DNA of 64,000 bases from Diabrotica undecimpunctata (taxonomy: Eukaryota > Arthropoda > Insecta > Coleoptera > Chrysomelidae): contig NC_092804.1 of NCBI RefSeq assembly GCF_040954645.1, positions 86,359,217-86,423,216 of the forward strand, in the 5' to 3' direction. A program made the position numbers and the translations under genes. Shown piece after piece: positions 54,601 through 63,990 of the stretch. The notes below the pieces were generated by a model. That model worked only from the letters and a program-made list of their open reading frames with translations, ran no database searches and was not told the origin of the DNA. Numbering within the stretch: the stretch's first letter is position 1; the number at the start of each line of letters is the position of its first letter.

Positions 54601-54955
54601 AATCCTTGACAATAAATCCTTGCATATTAATTTCTTTATTAAGAATATTAATTTTAAAATTGGCTAGTTTATCAATTTCACCCAACTTCTTATTATTTGC
54701 ACCAATAATTTTAATTTTTGGAATCTTTATTATATCTGATAGTTTTAATGTATTAAAAATAAAATTCTCCGAGACTAAAGTACTTTCTGAACCAGTATCT
54801 ATCATAATCTTAATCATTTTATTTTTGGCCAAAGCATTTATATAAATTAAATTAATAGATTCAATAATTTTCTCTTCATCTAAAGAAATAAATTCAGAAG
54901 GTTTTTCATAATAGCAATGGCCTAACTTGTAATTCAGAAAGTTTACTGCACAAAA
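51644..54955 (-). CDS. pol of element C: protease, RT, RNase H, integrase
   Basis: The open frame extends upstream of the first listed codon at 54832 to the frameshift site near 54955. Counting from 54832: protease MIDTGSES (residues 10-17); RT with IRLCLDARNIN, FFTKIDLQHSFWLIPL and HYIDDILIFS (YIDD near 394-397); RNase H with LRTDASIERLSGVLLQ and IETDHQALTSIL; integrase zinc domain (HNNYMHIG...CPICQ) and core with Asp801 (SMDF), Asp859 (IIDNATYF) and Glu895 (NPAERY), a D,D35E spacing. A basic C-terminus with FEGPYTI ends at 51644. No stops or shifts seen. It needs a -1 frameshift from gag. Confidence 0.92.
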   Translation of the reverse strand, partial: FCAVNFLNYKLGHCYYEKPSEFISLDEEKIIESINLIYINALAKNKMIKIMIDTGSESTLVSENFIFNTLKLSDIIKIPKIKIIGANNKKLGEIDKLANFKINILNKEINMQGFIVKDLCVDILMGNDELEKKKVKIDFEEKMVTLEGQIIKFMQKDEVEEGIRIDRILLKENNDVYEEEMYFDDREMSQKNVKNNYCSEYLRNGNFKQMDAYEAECVKFEARNNEYIMKNNFICKEEDMIKVLNCPEEYKSIVISILQQHKGLVNKENRIAQNYIHNIKVKEEKDFKTKSYPIPYKYREEVNKTINNMLEDGIIEKADTHFINPIVVVRKRSGEIRLCLDARNINKITEKQFEAPMSIDGILGRITGMSFFTKIDLQHSFWLIPLERKSRQYTGFQIDGEVYQFKVVPFGLQSSCSALCRCLHDILDQYEHFVIHYIDDILIFSKTAEDHEKHLKIIINRLDKVGLKINQEKCTFFQKEVIYLGYKLNTKGIEMDPERTQVIQEYKTPHNLRTLRGFIGIINYYKRMIPDLSIKEIPLLELLRKGVKWRWDQRRELAFQEIKNIFLSNLKIYYPDYTQPFILRTDASIERLSGVLLQIHDGVEYPIQFISRITKPHEKGYSVSELELASIIHCVTKLRFYLLGNEFTIETDHQALTSILNNKYGNSRIHRWSLILSEYCFEIKYISGKSNIVADALSRLENTPQKGQRTIKIGLNQLVESTGLYSKEEIIRDQINLSEKQKVLRKDGVYYKIINGIEVYLITRTLAKKILKNLHNNYMHIGSRKLWMLFRDNYFAKNDISIAKEITTQCPICQLNKEKNFKNQNTYKSNVVYEKLNTVSMDFISNLVLSPTGKKHILVIVDLYTKFIKLYPCSRTNVKTLKLYINQFFEEIGPFRNCIIDNATYFNNQKFRAFCEKKGINIHFTSIRHPQANPAERYIKEVIKYLRILCQNQHETWQQHIPQVEYFLNNTHNLNTEEVPEYLMFGHIGNRKWISEYNQDMLEQVMQKVNNRIRRKAEKYIRRQNRNIKKPITFQKGDLVLIRSLRKSNVKENRCKKLQPMFEGPYTIENQNGLNSYVLIDAENRLRGIFHINDIFQYHEEIE

Positions 54956-55950
54956 TTTTGATTATTAGAATTGTCAGATTGTATCTGACCACTTGGATCT
55001 GATGTCCTATGTCTTTCCCTACTATGACTTCTACTCACATTTTCTTGCCTTGTACTATTTCGTTCCCTGTCTTCGCAGCTTCTATTCCTTCGAACACAAT
55101 TTACCTGTCTGTTATAGTTAGGTCGTTCTGTATTTCTTCTATTGTTAAAATCTTGTCTATTATTATTAGTACTGTTATTAAAATGTTGTCTATTATAATT
55201 AGTATTATTATTAAAATTTTGTCTATTATAACTAGTATTATTATTAAAGTTCTGTCTATTTGGATTAGTGTTAGTATTATTAAAATTTTGTAAATTATCA
55301 CCATACCTAGTATTATTGTTATATGATTGTCTATATTGTTGATTATCATTTTTATTATATTGAAAAGTATTGTTGTTTTTTCTGTTGTTATTATTACTTG
55401 TCATATTGCCTCTTTGTATTCTTTGAATAAAATTAATAAAACTATCTATTGTTTGAATATTTTGTACAGTTACGGTTTGCACAACATCAGCATCAAAATG
55501 TCTAGATACATTTAAGACTGTTTCATCCTCTCTAAGTGGTGGTTCTAAATATTTTGCAACTGTTATCAATTTCAATGCATAATCTACCATATTTGATTTT
55601 AAATTTTGATTATACTTTCCAAAATATAGAATTTCTCTAAACTTTGCTTGCTCTAATTCACCCCAATAATAATTTAAAAATTTATTTTCAAATGTTTGAA
55701 AGTTATCTAAATCATTTTCAATACTAGCAAACCAAGTTGCTGCATTGTCATTTAATGTCATTCTAATATAATCTTTAATATCATTAATATTATTCACAAA
55801 TCTTAATTTATGTTTTAAACTATTTATGTATATTCTAGGATGCAAATTTTTTATATTACCAGAGAATTTAATCCCAGTCTCATTTGTTAAATTTAAATAA
55901 GGTCTCCCTATGTCTCTCATTTGTGAAATATCATCTATTCTCTGTTCCAC
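54943..55950 (-). CDS. gag (capsid) of element C
   Basis: 335 codons. Capsid region with FSGNIKNLHPRIYINSLKHK, AATWFASIENDLDNFQTFENKFLNYYWG and a TVAKYLEPPLREDETV stretch, then a long Asn-rich tail with repeated NRQNFNNNTNYNRQ-like units (55130-55380) and a basic RERNSTRQENVSRSHSRERHR end. No CCHC knuckle; the basic Asn/Arg tail may replace it for RNA binding. The first ATG is at about 55920. Confidence 0.85.
   Translation of the reverse strand: MEQRIDDISQMRDIGRPYLNLTNETGIKFSGNIKNLHPRIYINSLKHKLRFVNNINDIKDYIRMTLNDNAATWFASIENDLDNFQTFENKFLNYYWGELEQAKFREILYFGKYNQNLKSNMVDYALKLITVAKYLEPPLREDETVLNVSRHFDADVVQTVTVQNIQTIDSFINFIQRIQRGNMTSNNNNRKNNNTFQYNKNDNQQYRQSYNNNTRYGDNLQNFNNTNTNPNRQNFNNNTSYNRQNFNNNTNYNRQHFNNSTNNNRQDFNNRRNTERPNYNRQVNCVRRNRSCEDRERNSTRQENVSRSHSRERHRTSDPSGQIQSDNSNNQNFVQ
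54952..54958 (-). promoter_or_regulatory. -1 frameshift heptamer, gag/pol of element C
   Basis: Minus strand A AAT TTT in the gag frame, three codons before the gag stop (TAA at 54945-54943). It is a canonical X XXY YYZ site. pol is open in the -1 frame through the site. Confidence 0.75.
55130..55380 (-). repeat. Asn-rich coding repeats in gag of element C
   Basis: Six or so units of about 36 bp encode NNNTxxNRQNF-type repeats; AT-rich and probably length-variable. Confidence 0.75.
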
Positions 55951-55970
55951 ATTTCTTATTTGATTACTAT

Positions 55971-56570
55971 TTATTGGATATTTTGTTGTATATCGTCTAA
56001 TTTTTCTTCTGTGTTTCTCCTGTCTTCGTTAATTTTTACTTCTAAGTTACATTTCTGTAACTCTATTTTCTGTTCTATATCTATTTTATTATCTTGAATA
56101 ATCCTCTTTACTTCTGTCCTCTCATTGTCTATCCTTTTCTTGTAGTCATTCCGTATACTTTTTATTTCATTTGCAACTTTTTTCTCTGCAGCTTCAAGTT
56201 TTTTATCCATTTGTTTTTCCATTTGTTTTACAATTTTATTATTATTATCTTCTATTTTCTTTTCTAATTTTCTATAATTCTCTTCCAATTTCTGTTCCAT
56301 TTTTTTCATGTCTTCTTTGACTTCTTTTGAATTCTCTTCCAATTTTTTTATGTCTTCTTTGATTTCTTTTGAATTCTCTTCTATTGTCTTGTTCATCTGC
56401 ATCATTAATGACATCAAAGCTGCCATATTGACATTTTCCTCTCTTTCTGGATTCATTTCTGCAGTATCTTGTGGAACTTGAACTAAACTCTCCTCTTGTA
56501 TAGGTTGTGTTTCTACTTCCACATCTTCTTCATTCTTTTTGCTTCTTGTACCTTTCTTTCCTTGAGACAT
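55971..56570 (-). CDS. Coiled-coil ORF upstream of gag in element C
   Basis: 199 codons from ATG at 56570. A Lys/Glu-rich N-terminus leads to a long heptad pattern (EENSKEIKEDIKKLEENSKEVKED; residues about 55-195), so a long coiled coil is expected. The capsid frame lies in the -1 frame and overlaps the end by about 45 bases. No canonical slippery heptamer is visible in that overlap. It may be an N-terminal gag domain lost to one indel, or a separate oligomerisation protein. The degraded relative at 19172 also begins with a coiled coil. Confidence 0.72.
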   Translation of the reverse strand: MSQGKKGTRSKKNEEDVEVETQPIQEESLVQVPQDTAEMNPEREENVNMAALMSLMMQMNKTIEENSKEIKEDIKKLEENSKEVKEDMKKMEQKLEENYRKLEKKIEDNNNKIVKQMEKQMDKKLEAAEKKVANEIKSIRNDYKKRIDNERTEVKRIIQDNKIDIEQKIELQKCNLEVKINEDRRNTEEKLDDIQQNIQ

Positions 56571-56693
56571 TTTGAGACTTTACTTGTTCAAATATAATTA
56601 AAAATAAAATCTATAATTTTTCCTTTCTACTGATAATTAATTTAATTATATGAGAGCACTTATCTTCCCAAACTAATTCTTTTAAATAGAGAG

Positions 56694-56711
56694 CCACCGC
56701 GTTGGGTGCCA
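56694..56711 (-). other. Primer-binding site of element C
   Basis: Minus strand TGGCACCCAACGCGGTGG, three bases after the 5' LTR; similar to that of element A (TGGCACCCAAC). Confidence 0.8.
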
Positions 56712-56714
56712 AAT

Positions 56715-58051
56715 TGTTATGATGTGTTTTTTTGTTTAAATGATGAGCAATGAGTATTTTTAATAATATAGGGTTTTTATCGCGGTTCTCAAAGAATTAG
56801 CTTGTAAGTACTTTTTAAAATTATCTTTATTATAACTATTATGAAACACACATATATATCTAACCTAGCCAATGTAAATTTAAAATAAACTATCTTTAAA
56901 TTTATGTTCTTATAAAACTAATTAAATTCTATAGACAATGTTAAATTTAAACAAACTATCTTCAAAATTGAAATTGTTATGATATTAACTAAATTGTATT
57001 AACAAAATTTTGTACCTTTCTTTCACTGAATGCCTAAATGAACTGTTTTCCACTATATATATTCTAATCACCACTGAAAGTCTTCGTACTTCGGTTATCC
57101 TTGTTTTTGTGAAATTTCTTTTTCCAATTATCAGCTTCTACTAATTTAAGATATATTTTTCTTCACCAGCATCTATACACCACCAACCAAACCAGCAAAC
57201 AGCATTTATATTTATTCTTCTTTTCAATATACCAATATCCAATTATTATAAGTTGATTTATACTAATCTCCAACCATAATATAATTTAATTTCTTCCAAT
57301 ATACCTTTTTTTATCTTCAATAATTATTTGTGTATAATTATAAATGTGCATTAAATTATATGCATAATTTTTAATCTTCATTTAACTCACTATATTAAAC
57401 ATTTTGACTATTTGTACTTGATTCACTGACTCTAACTAACTTTCATAATAAACTGCTTGACTTCTGACTAAAAAACTTAAAAACTGCCATCTTGAATCCA
57501 AATCACGGGTATTTATATGTTTTTGGATTTCTAGAACCATCTCGTAAGATATCATGTTCTATTTTGTTCTATTAACTACTTGTCTGAATTTTCTGGAACA
57601 AACCATTTCGCAAACATGGCCATCTCCGGAGATCCAGAGAATTCCATTCTTTTCTATTAATAATTTTGTTTACATTTAGGCTTTTCAGATCAGAATATAT
57701 AATTAAATTAGTAACTTAACATTCTAATTTAATAAAATACACATTTCAAACAATATATTATTATAACCCACTTTATATTCGTAAATATTCTTAAACGTCA
57801 CTTCAGAGTATAAATATCTGTCAATCTCCGAGAGTATTTTTGGTTGCCTAAGCACATGGCTCACTTATATATATTTACAATATTAAAATACAACTTTTTA
57901 CAATTATTATATGCTAATTTATTAAAAATGCCCTCACATAAATATATTTTTATTAAATTCTCTAGTATATAACTTATTTAAAACAACCAAATATCTAATA
58001 TTATGTAGTATATAACTTATAAATTATTTTCTATAAACCCTAATCGTCACA
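56715..58051 (-). repeat. 5' LTR of element C
   Basis: 1337 bp, near-identical to 49731-51067. Differences noted: A/G near 56741, T/G near 56902 and T/C near 57542. Confidence 0.93.
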
Positions 58052-58066
58052 ATATATATATATATA

Positions 58067-59770
58067 GTGTGTAAAAGCCAAATGGAATAAATTCATTATT
58101 TAGGTTACAGTACATATTTATAAAAAATCCCGAAACACGTCAAATTTAAATTATAACTTGACATTCTTTAACGTGAAAATGCAACTCCTACCTTCAACCC
58201 CCTTAGAATGACAGGTACAACCCCCAATTTTTAAAATAGGAAGTATAGACTTGTGATATATCGTTTAAAAGGTCTTTTCATTCTCCATTCAAAAATGTTG
58301 TCGCTTTCAAGTTTATTAAGATTAATTAAGATAAAATAAATTAAAATCATGTGGTTACCGAAATTCGCTAAAATATACTCAAAACTTTGTTAGGTATTGT
58401 TTAGCTATACCCGTTGAGGTCTTGATAATGAGAAAGTGAACAAAAACCATAGCAATGTGGTTTTTAGATGGTAATCATTAAAAAACTTTAAAGAATTTCC
58501 GTGGCAACGGTATTTTAACAAGCATTAGTAAATTGTTTTATTTAGGTTGTCAGTATTTTAATTTAAGTAAAAAGTTCGTTCAATTCAATTCTGAAAAATG
58601 GTTAGATTAACGGAAATGCATAAAAGAACAGTTTTACAAATGATTGGTTACGGAGATAACACCCAAATACAACAGGAAGTAACTCGACTATTTCATGAGA
58701 AATTTCCTAATTTACCGCCTATATCCCAAGAAACAATAAGTAAAATAGAGAAGCAGTTTCGCGAGTTTGGTCATGTAAGGCAGATGAAAAAAGCAGCTGC
58801 CAATGCACTGAGTGATGAACTCAAATTAAATGTGTTGCTTGAGTTTCTGGAAAATCCACATACATCGAGTAGACAGGCATCCACTACATTCAATGCTAGC
58901 CGTACATCGATAGTAAACATATTAAAAGAAAATAAATTGCATCCCTATAAGATGATACTTACTCAGGAGCTCATGGAAGACGATTTTGATAGGAGAACTT
59001 TTTTTTGTGAGCAAATGATGGACATGTTGGATAACAATATTATCCAATTAGAAGACGTTATGTTTTCTGATGAGTGTACTTTTTCACTTAACGGTCATGC
59101 TAATCGGCAAAATTGCCGCTACTGGGCCACGGAAAATTCTCACTGGATGAGAGAAGAACACACTCAATACCCTCAAAAGGTTAATGTTTGGGCAGGGATT
59201 GTAGGAAACAATATCATTGGTCCCTTTTTTATTGAGGGCAACTTGAATGGCAACAATTATTTGGCACTACTTCAAAATGATGTTATTCCAACGTTGGCAA
59301 ATTTATATCCTGATCCAGGAAACCCTCAAGTTCCAGCGAATACGATATGGTTTCAGCAGGATGGAGCACCACCACATTACCAACTTAATGTCCGGCAGTA
59401 CCTCGATACAATATTTCCCAATCGGTGGATAGGGAGGCGAGGATCGATTGAATGGCCAGCGCGATCACCTGATCTTACATTATTAGATTTCTTTTTATGG
59501 GGATATGTGAAGAGCCATGTGTACAAAACTAAACCTTCTGATTTAAATGACTTAAAAGAAAAAATAACCTTTCAAACGATATATCACAAGCCTATACTTC
59601 CTATTTTAAAAATTTGGGGTTGTACCTGTCATTCTAAGGGGGTTGAAGATAGGGGTTGCATTTTCACGTTAAAGAATGTCAAGTTATAATTTAAATTTGA
59701 CGTGTTTCGGGATTTTTTATAAATATATACAGTAACCAAAATAATGAATTTATTCCATTTGGCTTTTACA

Positions 59771-59774
<4 letters not shown>
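58067..59774 (+). mobile_element. Mariner-like (DD41D) element with ~208 bp inverted repeats
   Basis: Inverted repeats at 58067-58273 and about 59566-59774 read GTGTAAAAGCCAAATGG inward from both ends, roughly 95% alike. Flanked by TA in a (TA)n tract. It carries one transposase frame. Inverted repeats of 200 bp are long for mariner relatives, which usually have about 30 bp. Confidence 0.85.
58598..59689 (+). CDS. Mariner-like transposase, DD41D
   Basis: 363 codons with no stop or shift. N-terminal helix-turn-helix region (about 1-115: ISQETISKIEKQF and TSSRQASTTFNASRTSIVNIL). Catalytic triad Asp158 (MFSDECTF), Asp255 (FQQDGAPPH) and Asp297 (SPDLTLLDFF), with 41 residues between the last two. 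The preceding WPARSPD and following LWGYVKSHVY blocks are typical of the Tc1/mariner superfamily. 41 residues fits the rosa group (DD41D) rather than DD34D mariner. Codons from about 323 on lie inside the 3' inverted repeat, so the usual C-terminus may be replaced. It could still be active if those residues are dispensable. Confidence 0.85.
   Translation: MVRLTEMHKRTVLQMIGYGDNTQIQQEVTRLFHEKFPNLPPISQETISKIEKQFREFGHVRQMKKAAANALSDELKLNVLLEFLENPHTSSRQASTTFNASRTSIVNILKENKLHPYKMILTQELMEDDFDRRTFFCEQMMDMLDNNIIQLEDVMFSDECTFSLNGHANRQNCRYWATENSHWMREEHTQYPQKVNVWAGIVGNNIIGPFFIEGNLNGNNYLALLQNDVIPTLANLYPDPGNPQVPANTIWFQQDGAPPHYQLNVRQYLDTIFPNRWIGRRGSIEWPARSPDLTLLDFFLWGYVKSHVYKTKPSDLNDLKEKITFQTIYHKPILPILKIWGCTCHSKGVEDRGCIFTLKNVKL

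Positions 59775-59826
<52 letters not shown>
59775..59826. repeat. (TA)n microsatellite, right of the mariner-like element
   Basis: About 25 TA dinucleotides; the continuation of the tract at 49683 and 58052-58066. Confidence 0.95.
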
Positions 59827-59828
<2 letters not shown>

Positions 59829-60300
59829 TATTCAAGGTGCTCTTATGACAGACCTTTTTCAGGTTTTTATACCGATTTCTTGCAGATTGTTTCATAGCGC
59901 TTGTAGTGAAGTTTTTGTCTAAGCATTTACTCATTACGTTTATTTGTTCTGGGTTTTCTTGTGCTAGAGACCTTTTTGTGGTTAGTATAACTATTTAACC
60001 ATTTACACTGGGGTATTTATTTTGTGAAAAAATAAGTCTGTAGAGACATTTCTTCTTTGTGTTCGTTAGTGTTTGTGAGGGTGGAAAAAGTATTTTCGGT
60101 TATTGCAACCATTTTTTTTTGTTTAATTTTTCTTGATTGTAGGGTCATTAGTAGCAGATTGTAATCGTTTTATGTTGGGGTATTTTTTTTTGATAAGATA
60201 CCCGGTCTGTAAAGACAGTTCTTTTTTGATTTGTTTTGTTTGTGGTTGTCTTATTGTAAAGACCTGTTTCGACTAATACAAGTATCTCTTTGGTTTGTTT
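59827..60300. repeat. ~130-150 bp tandem repeat, right part
   Basis: It resumes mid-unit with ATTCAAGGTGCTCTTATGACAGACC. Further diverged units start near 60008 and 60178 (GGTATTTNTTTTGTGAAAAAATAAGTCTGTAGAGAC, then GATAAGATACCCGGTCTGTAAAGAC). Confidence 0.7.
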
Positions 60301-61850
60301 CGGTAAAAAATCCAGGGATTTACAATTACTCTTACTCATTCACAATCTTTTTCTTTTTGTCTTGTCAGTTTTAAATATTAGCTGCTCCATTTTTGTCTAA
60401 ACAGTGGACACCCTTAAATTCGAGAGAGAGTCTGCAAAGAATGCAATTATTCGTCACTGTAATTGGATTGCAGAAAATGTTTAATTGGTCGATATTGATT
60501 ATCTTTTAAAAGTTTGTCGTATTCGAGTATTTACAGGTTGAGTACGATAAATATGAATGCGCACAGGATGCAATCGAGAATTTATTGGTAGATTCCGCTG
60601 AAGATAGCGAGGATCGAAACATTGTAGATGATTTGTTTAGTAAGGAAATGGGACTTATAATATGGGAGCCCGTCCTATCATCCTTTGTATTATATAGTAG
60701 GTAGTGCATTTCATTGTTCTTCTGGGTTACATGTGGGGGAAAGATCTTGTAGCGTTATAACTGCTACATTGCCTGCTTTCTTTCTTATGTTAATATATTT
60801 CGTTAATTCTATTCTCCAATTTCCATATCTTCTGTCATAATTCATATTCTTCTATATCCTCCATTGTATCTCTTATTTTTTTTATATATTTTCTCAGATA
60901 TAGATTGTATCAGAATTATGTCGTTACTTAATTGATTCATTATTCTCTTTTCATTTTTACTGGTATTTGGTATAAAAACCAGTTGGCGTCCAAATCTATC
61001 TTCTTTACACATATATATTTCAGTATCTACCTTTCCTATTTTCTTAATAATCATCATTTTTATCTTTTACTCAAGTTTCTAAAGAATGAATTTTATTTTC
61101 ATCTCTATTTCTGTTACTTTGGAACGAGAGGTGCCATCTTTATTCTGTGTTTAGTTTAATGCTAGTGACAAAGACTCCTTTTTGTTGACATTTCCCCCTT
61201 CCCGTTCGATACAAAAGTCGATATAATGGCTTTTATTTCTAAAAATGTCGATTTTCTTCATGACTTTTGTAAAAGTATAAATAACCAATTGTGTCGTCTC
61301 CTGAATTAGGAGGTAAGAGTTTAATATATTTTATCGGTTTCCTGATTCTACCTGTTGTATAAAAATCTTTTTATAATTTTAACTTTGAAAAGTCTAATCT
61401 CATTATTTATGATTATCATATGTAAGTAGGTACATATTTTTGTGAATATTTCTTGTTTTTTTTTATTTCTTATAATAAAAAATTAGCGATAAGAAATATA
61501 TAGTTTCTTTAATATACATAGTATGTAAAAGTTTTACGAATATTTTTACAGTTTTAAATATTAAATTTAAATCCTTAATAATATCTTTTGATTTTAATAA
61601 TAATTAACTTTTGACAAACTACCATTTCTATATAGAAATGTTTCTAAATTCTAAATTATCTAACTTTTCAATAAATATATCTTGTCATTTTTACCGAATC
61701 CGCTTTGTAATTAATATTAGAATATTTCAGTAGTAAAAAGTAATTACCATTTGCTTAAAAAGATTATATATCCTTACTTTTACTTATTTGCTACATAAAT
61801 AAGAATTGTTTCTCGACTTGCTTGGGTGAATAATGATAAAATTTTGTTAA
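60300..61850. other. Mostly noncoding, one weak BEL gag-like string
   Basis: Plus frame near 60540-60660 reads EYDKYECAQDAIENLLVD and DRNIVDDLFSKEM, reminiscent of the BEL/Pao gag N-terminus. A minus frame at 61057-60842 is Lys-rich with no known motif. Otherwise AT-rich sequence. Confidence 0.3.
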
Positions 61851-61941
61851 ATTTGATTGGTCACCTATTCATCCCCCAAGCAAGGTCTCTCATTTTGGTT
61901 TCACCATTTTCTGAAGCAAGGTGTGTTTTTCTTCATTTTAG

Positions 61942-62120
61942 TCAACCTCCGGGATACATTTCTCAGGTGCGGGTCAATTTATATTAACATCCAGAAGACC
62001 AACCGGCCTGAGAATGGCACTATCATTCCATTAGGAGAGTTGACTCCAGGGGAAGAAAATCCACAACTAACAACATGGCTTGCTAACAACCATAGCAGAA
62101 AAGACCAGGATAAAACCTAG
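61942..62120 (+). other. Possible terminal exon (host or element), low support
   Basis: A TTTTTCTTCATTTTAG acceptor-like tract ends at 61941. The following frame is open for 59 codons to TAG (62118-62120), GC-richer than its surroundings, with PENGTIIPLGELTPGEENP. A poly(A) signal AATAAA lies near 62248. I do not recognise the protein and see no upstream exon. Confidence 0.25.
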
Positions 62121-62149
62121 GATTTGGTGACAAGCATTTTTCCTTACTA

Positions 62150-62900
62150 TAATGTAACACTTTAGCAAGAAGTCGAATAATTTTTATTTAAATTCAACAT
62201 AATATTTAAACATGTATTTTACTGTTTTTTTTTTGTTTAATATTTTAATAAACATGTGTTAATTTAACTGTGTATTGTTTCTTCTTTTTACTTGTTTGCA
62301 TGTGTTGCTCCAGAGTAGGCCATATTCACGTCCTGAGTGAGCTAGCCAGGGAGTGTTTCGTATAACGTCTAATGTAGCAATTTTGCAATTGATACATTAG
62401 GGGTTATGACGTTAAAAATTGGTCCCAACGGGAAACGATTTGTCACTCCAACGTTGTTAGTGATGTTAGTCGGATTGTAGCAGCAAACTAAGGTTTGCGG
62501 TTACAAGTTGACAACAGCAGCTCAACGTTGGGATGTTACAAATTGAGCCTCGAAGGATTACAAATTGGCACCCAATGAATGTTCGTTGGAACGTTACAAA
62601 TTGGTGTCTAACGTTACAATCTTTCACACTTATTTTAGATTTATGCCATCAACTCAATGTAGTGAATTCTTCTCAAAATAATATGTCAAAAGACTCATCT
62701 TTTTCAAACCTCAACCTTTTTTCGACACTTCCACGTCTCAGATACCTCGTGTGATGGCGCCTAGTTCGTCAGGTCAGCTTTCATCGACTTTAGCTCATGT
62801 AGATACTGTTCCTAAGGCATTTGTGTCTTGTTTCATAAGAAGCATCTAGTTGTTTTAAAGATGTTCGAAACACACGTATGGTTGGGACATGTAATGCCCG
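62150..62900. other. Noncoding stretch with a repeated ACGTTACAAATTGG motif
   Basis: GTTACAAATTGG-like strings recur near 62534, 62569 and 62604, two followed by GCACCCAA or GTGTCTAA. The motif resembles a primer-site neighbourhood, but no LTR can be placed. Confidence 0.35.
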
Positions 62901-62914
62901 AAGGTACGTCCAAT

Positions 62915-63010
62915 TGTAAACATAATTTCGGACTTAGTTGTTGCACATTTTATAATATTCAGAGTCCCATCCATCATTGTTTTACCTGATCGAGATTTCT
63001 TTTTATTGCC
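62915..63010 (+). pseudogene. Possible integrase core fragment
   Basis: A plus frame reads IISDLVVAHFI and VPSIIVLPDRD, which resembles the segment around the second catalytic Asp of gypsy integrases. It is too short to be sure. Confidence 0.25.
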
Positions 63011-63095
63011 ATAGATTATAGAATATATTTTTTGCTTAAAGCTTACACAGCTTTATCTGATTATGTATTTGCGCCACATTATATTAAACCAACGG

Positions 63096-63370
63096 TTTTA
63101 ATTAATTTATATTTAAATGGGAATAAGCCACAATTAAAGGTTAAAATACGTTTATTGACGTTTCAATTTCCACTTCGGAAATCGTTCTCAAAATACAAAC
63201 ATTAGTAAATTACACTAATTTTACTAATGTTTGTATTTTGAGAACGATTTCCGAAGTGGAAATTGAAACGTCAAAAACGTATTTTAACCTTTTTTTGTGG
63301 CTTATTCCCATTTAAATATAAATTAATTTAAAATGCCACAAGAAAATAGCTTCATAACGGTTTTAACTTT
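63096..63370. mobile_element. Palindromic element, copy 2
   Basis: Arms of about 115-120 bp (63096-63210 and 63216-63336) are reverse complements with a few indels, around ACAC. The ~36 bp tail (GCCACAAGAAAATAGCTTCA) lies on the right, so the copy is reversed relative to the one at 33160. The arms are longer here because they include AACGTTCTCAAAATAC-type inner sequence that copy 1 lacks. Confidence 0.83.
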
Positions 63371-63749
63371 TGGATAGTTATGACATTTTCTTTTGACATT
63401 GTACGAATTCTTAAAGTACAAAAAATTCTTAAGAGTCGCACCATTTTTGTTTATGGAATAGTATAGTGTTCCTATTTCATTAAGTCTCTTATCTATCGTA
63501 ATTTTAATTTATTCTAATTGTCTAAGTCTACTCCTAGCTTATTCACCGCCTTTTACCGAGAGGGAGCTGAGTCTCAACCTAAGAGATAATTTGCTTATTG
63601 GTGTTTAAACTATAATAATTATCTTTTATGGATAAAGCTTATGGAATAATATAGTTTCTTCATTTTTCATTTTCGCATTTTTGTCATGATTATGTCTCTC
63701 CAGGTAGATTGCTCATACCTGGGAACAGTGTTACAATTCATACGATATT

Positions 63750-63990
63750 TCTTTTGCCTTTTCTGCTTATTCGTTTCGAATATTGTAGTGGCCATTCGGG
63801 CTACAATTATTCTGTTTATCTGTCCTTACCTTAGTTGTTATTGCAGAGTACCATTTCCTTAGGTTTGTTAACCAGGATATTTGTCTTCTCCCAATTCCTT
63901 GCTTTTCGAAAACTATTAGAAGGTTATTTGTAGTATATATATTGAGTGCCGTCTCTCTCTCATCATGTGTCCGAGACATTCTGATTGTTG
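63750..63990 (-). pseudogene. RTE LINE tail fragment
   Basis: Minus strand: KQGIGRRQISWLTNLRKWYS and, at the 3' end, GHYNIRNE. Same C-terminal module as at 23143-23359, more diverged. A target duplication was not found. Confidence 0.65.

Larger units (their letters stand above)
49731..58051 (-). mobile_element. Ty3/gypsy-like LTR retrotransposon C, nearly intact and young
   Basis: Two LTRs of exactly 1337 bp (49731-51067 and 56715-58051) with only about three differences noticed by eye. Inserted in (TA)n, so the duplication (ATAT-type) is hidden by the repeat. On the minus strand: primer site, a coiled-coil ORF, gag, pol. pol is open over its full length with all catalytic residues. This is the best candidate in the window for a recently active element. 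Confidence 0.93.

Noticed and set aside
55971..56040. Slippery site joining the coiled-coil ORF to capsid in element C
   Set aside because: No heptamer in the overlap fits X XXY YYZ in the right frame.
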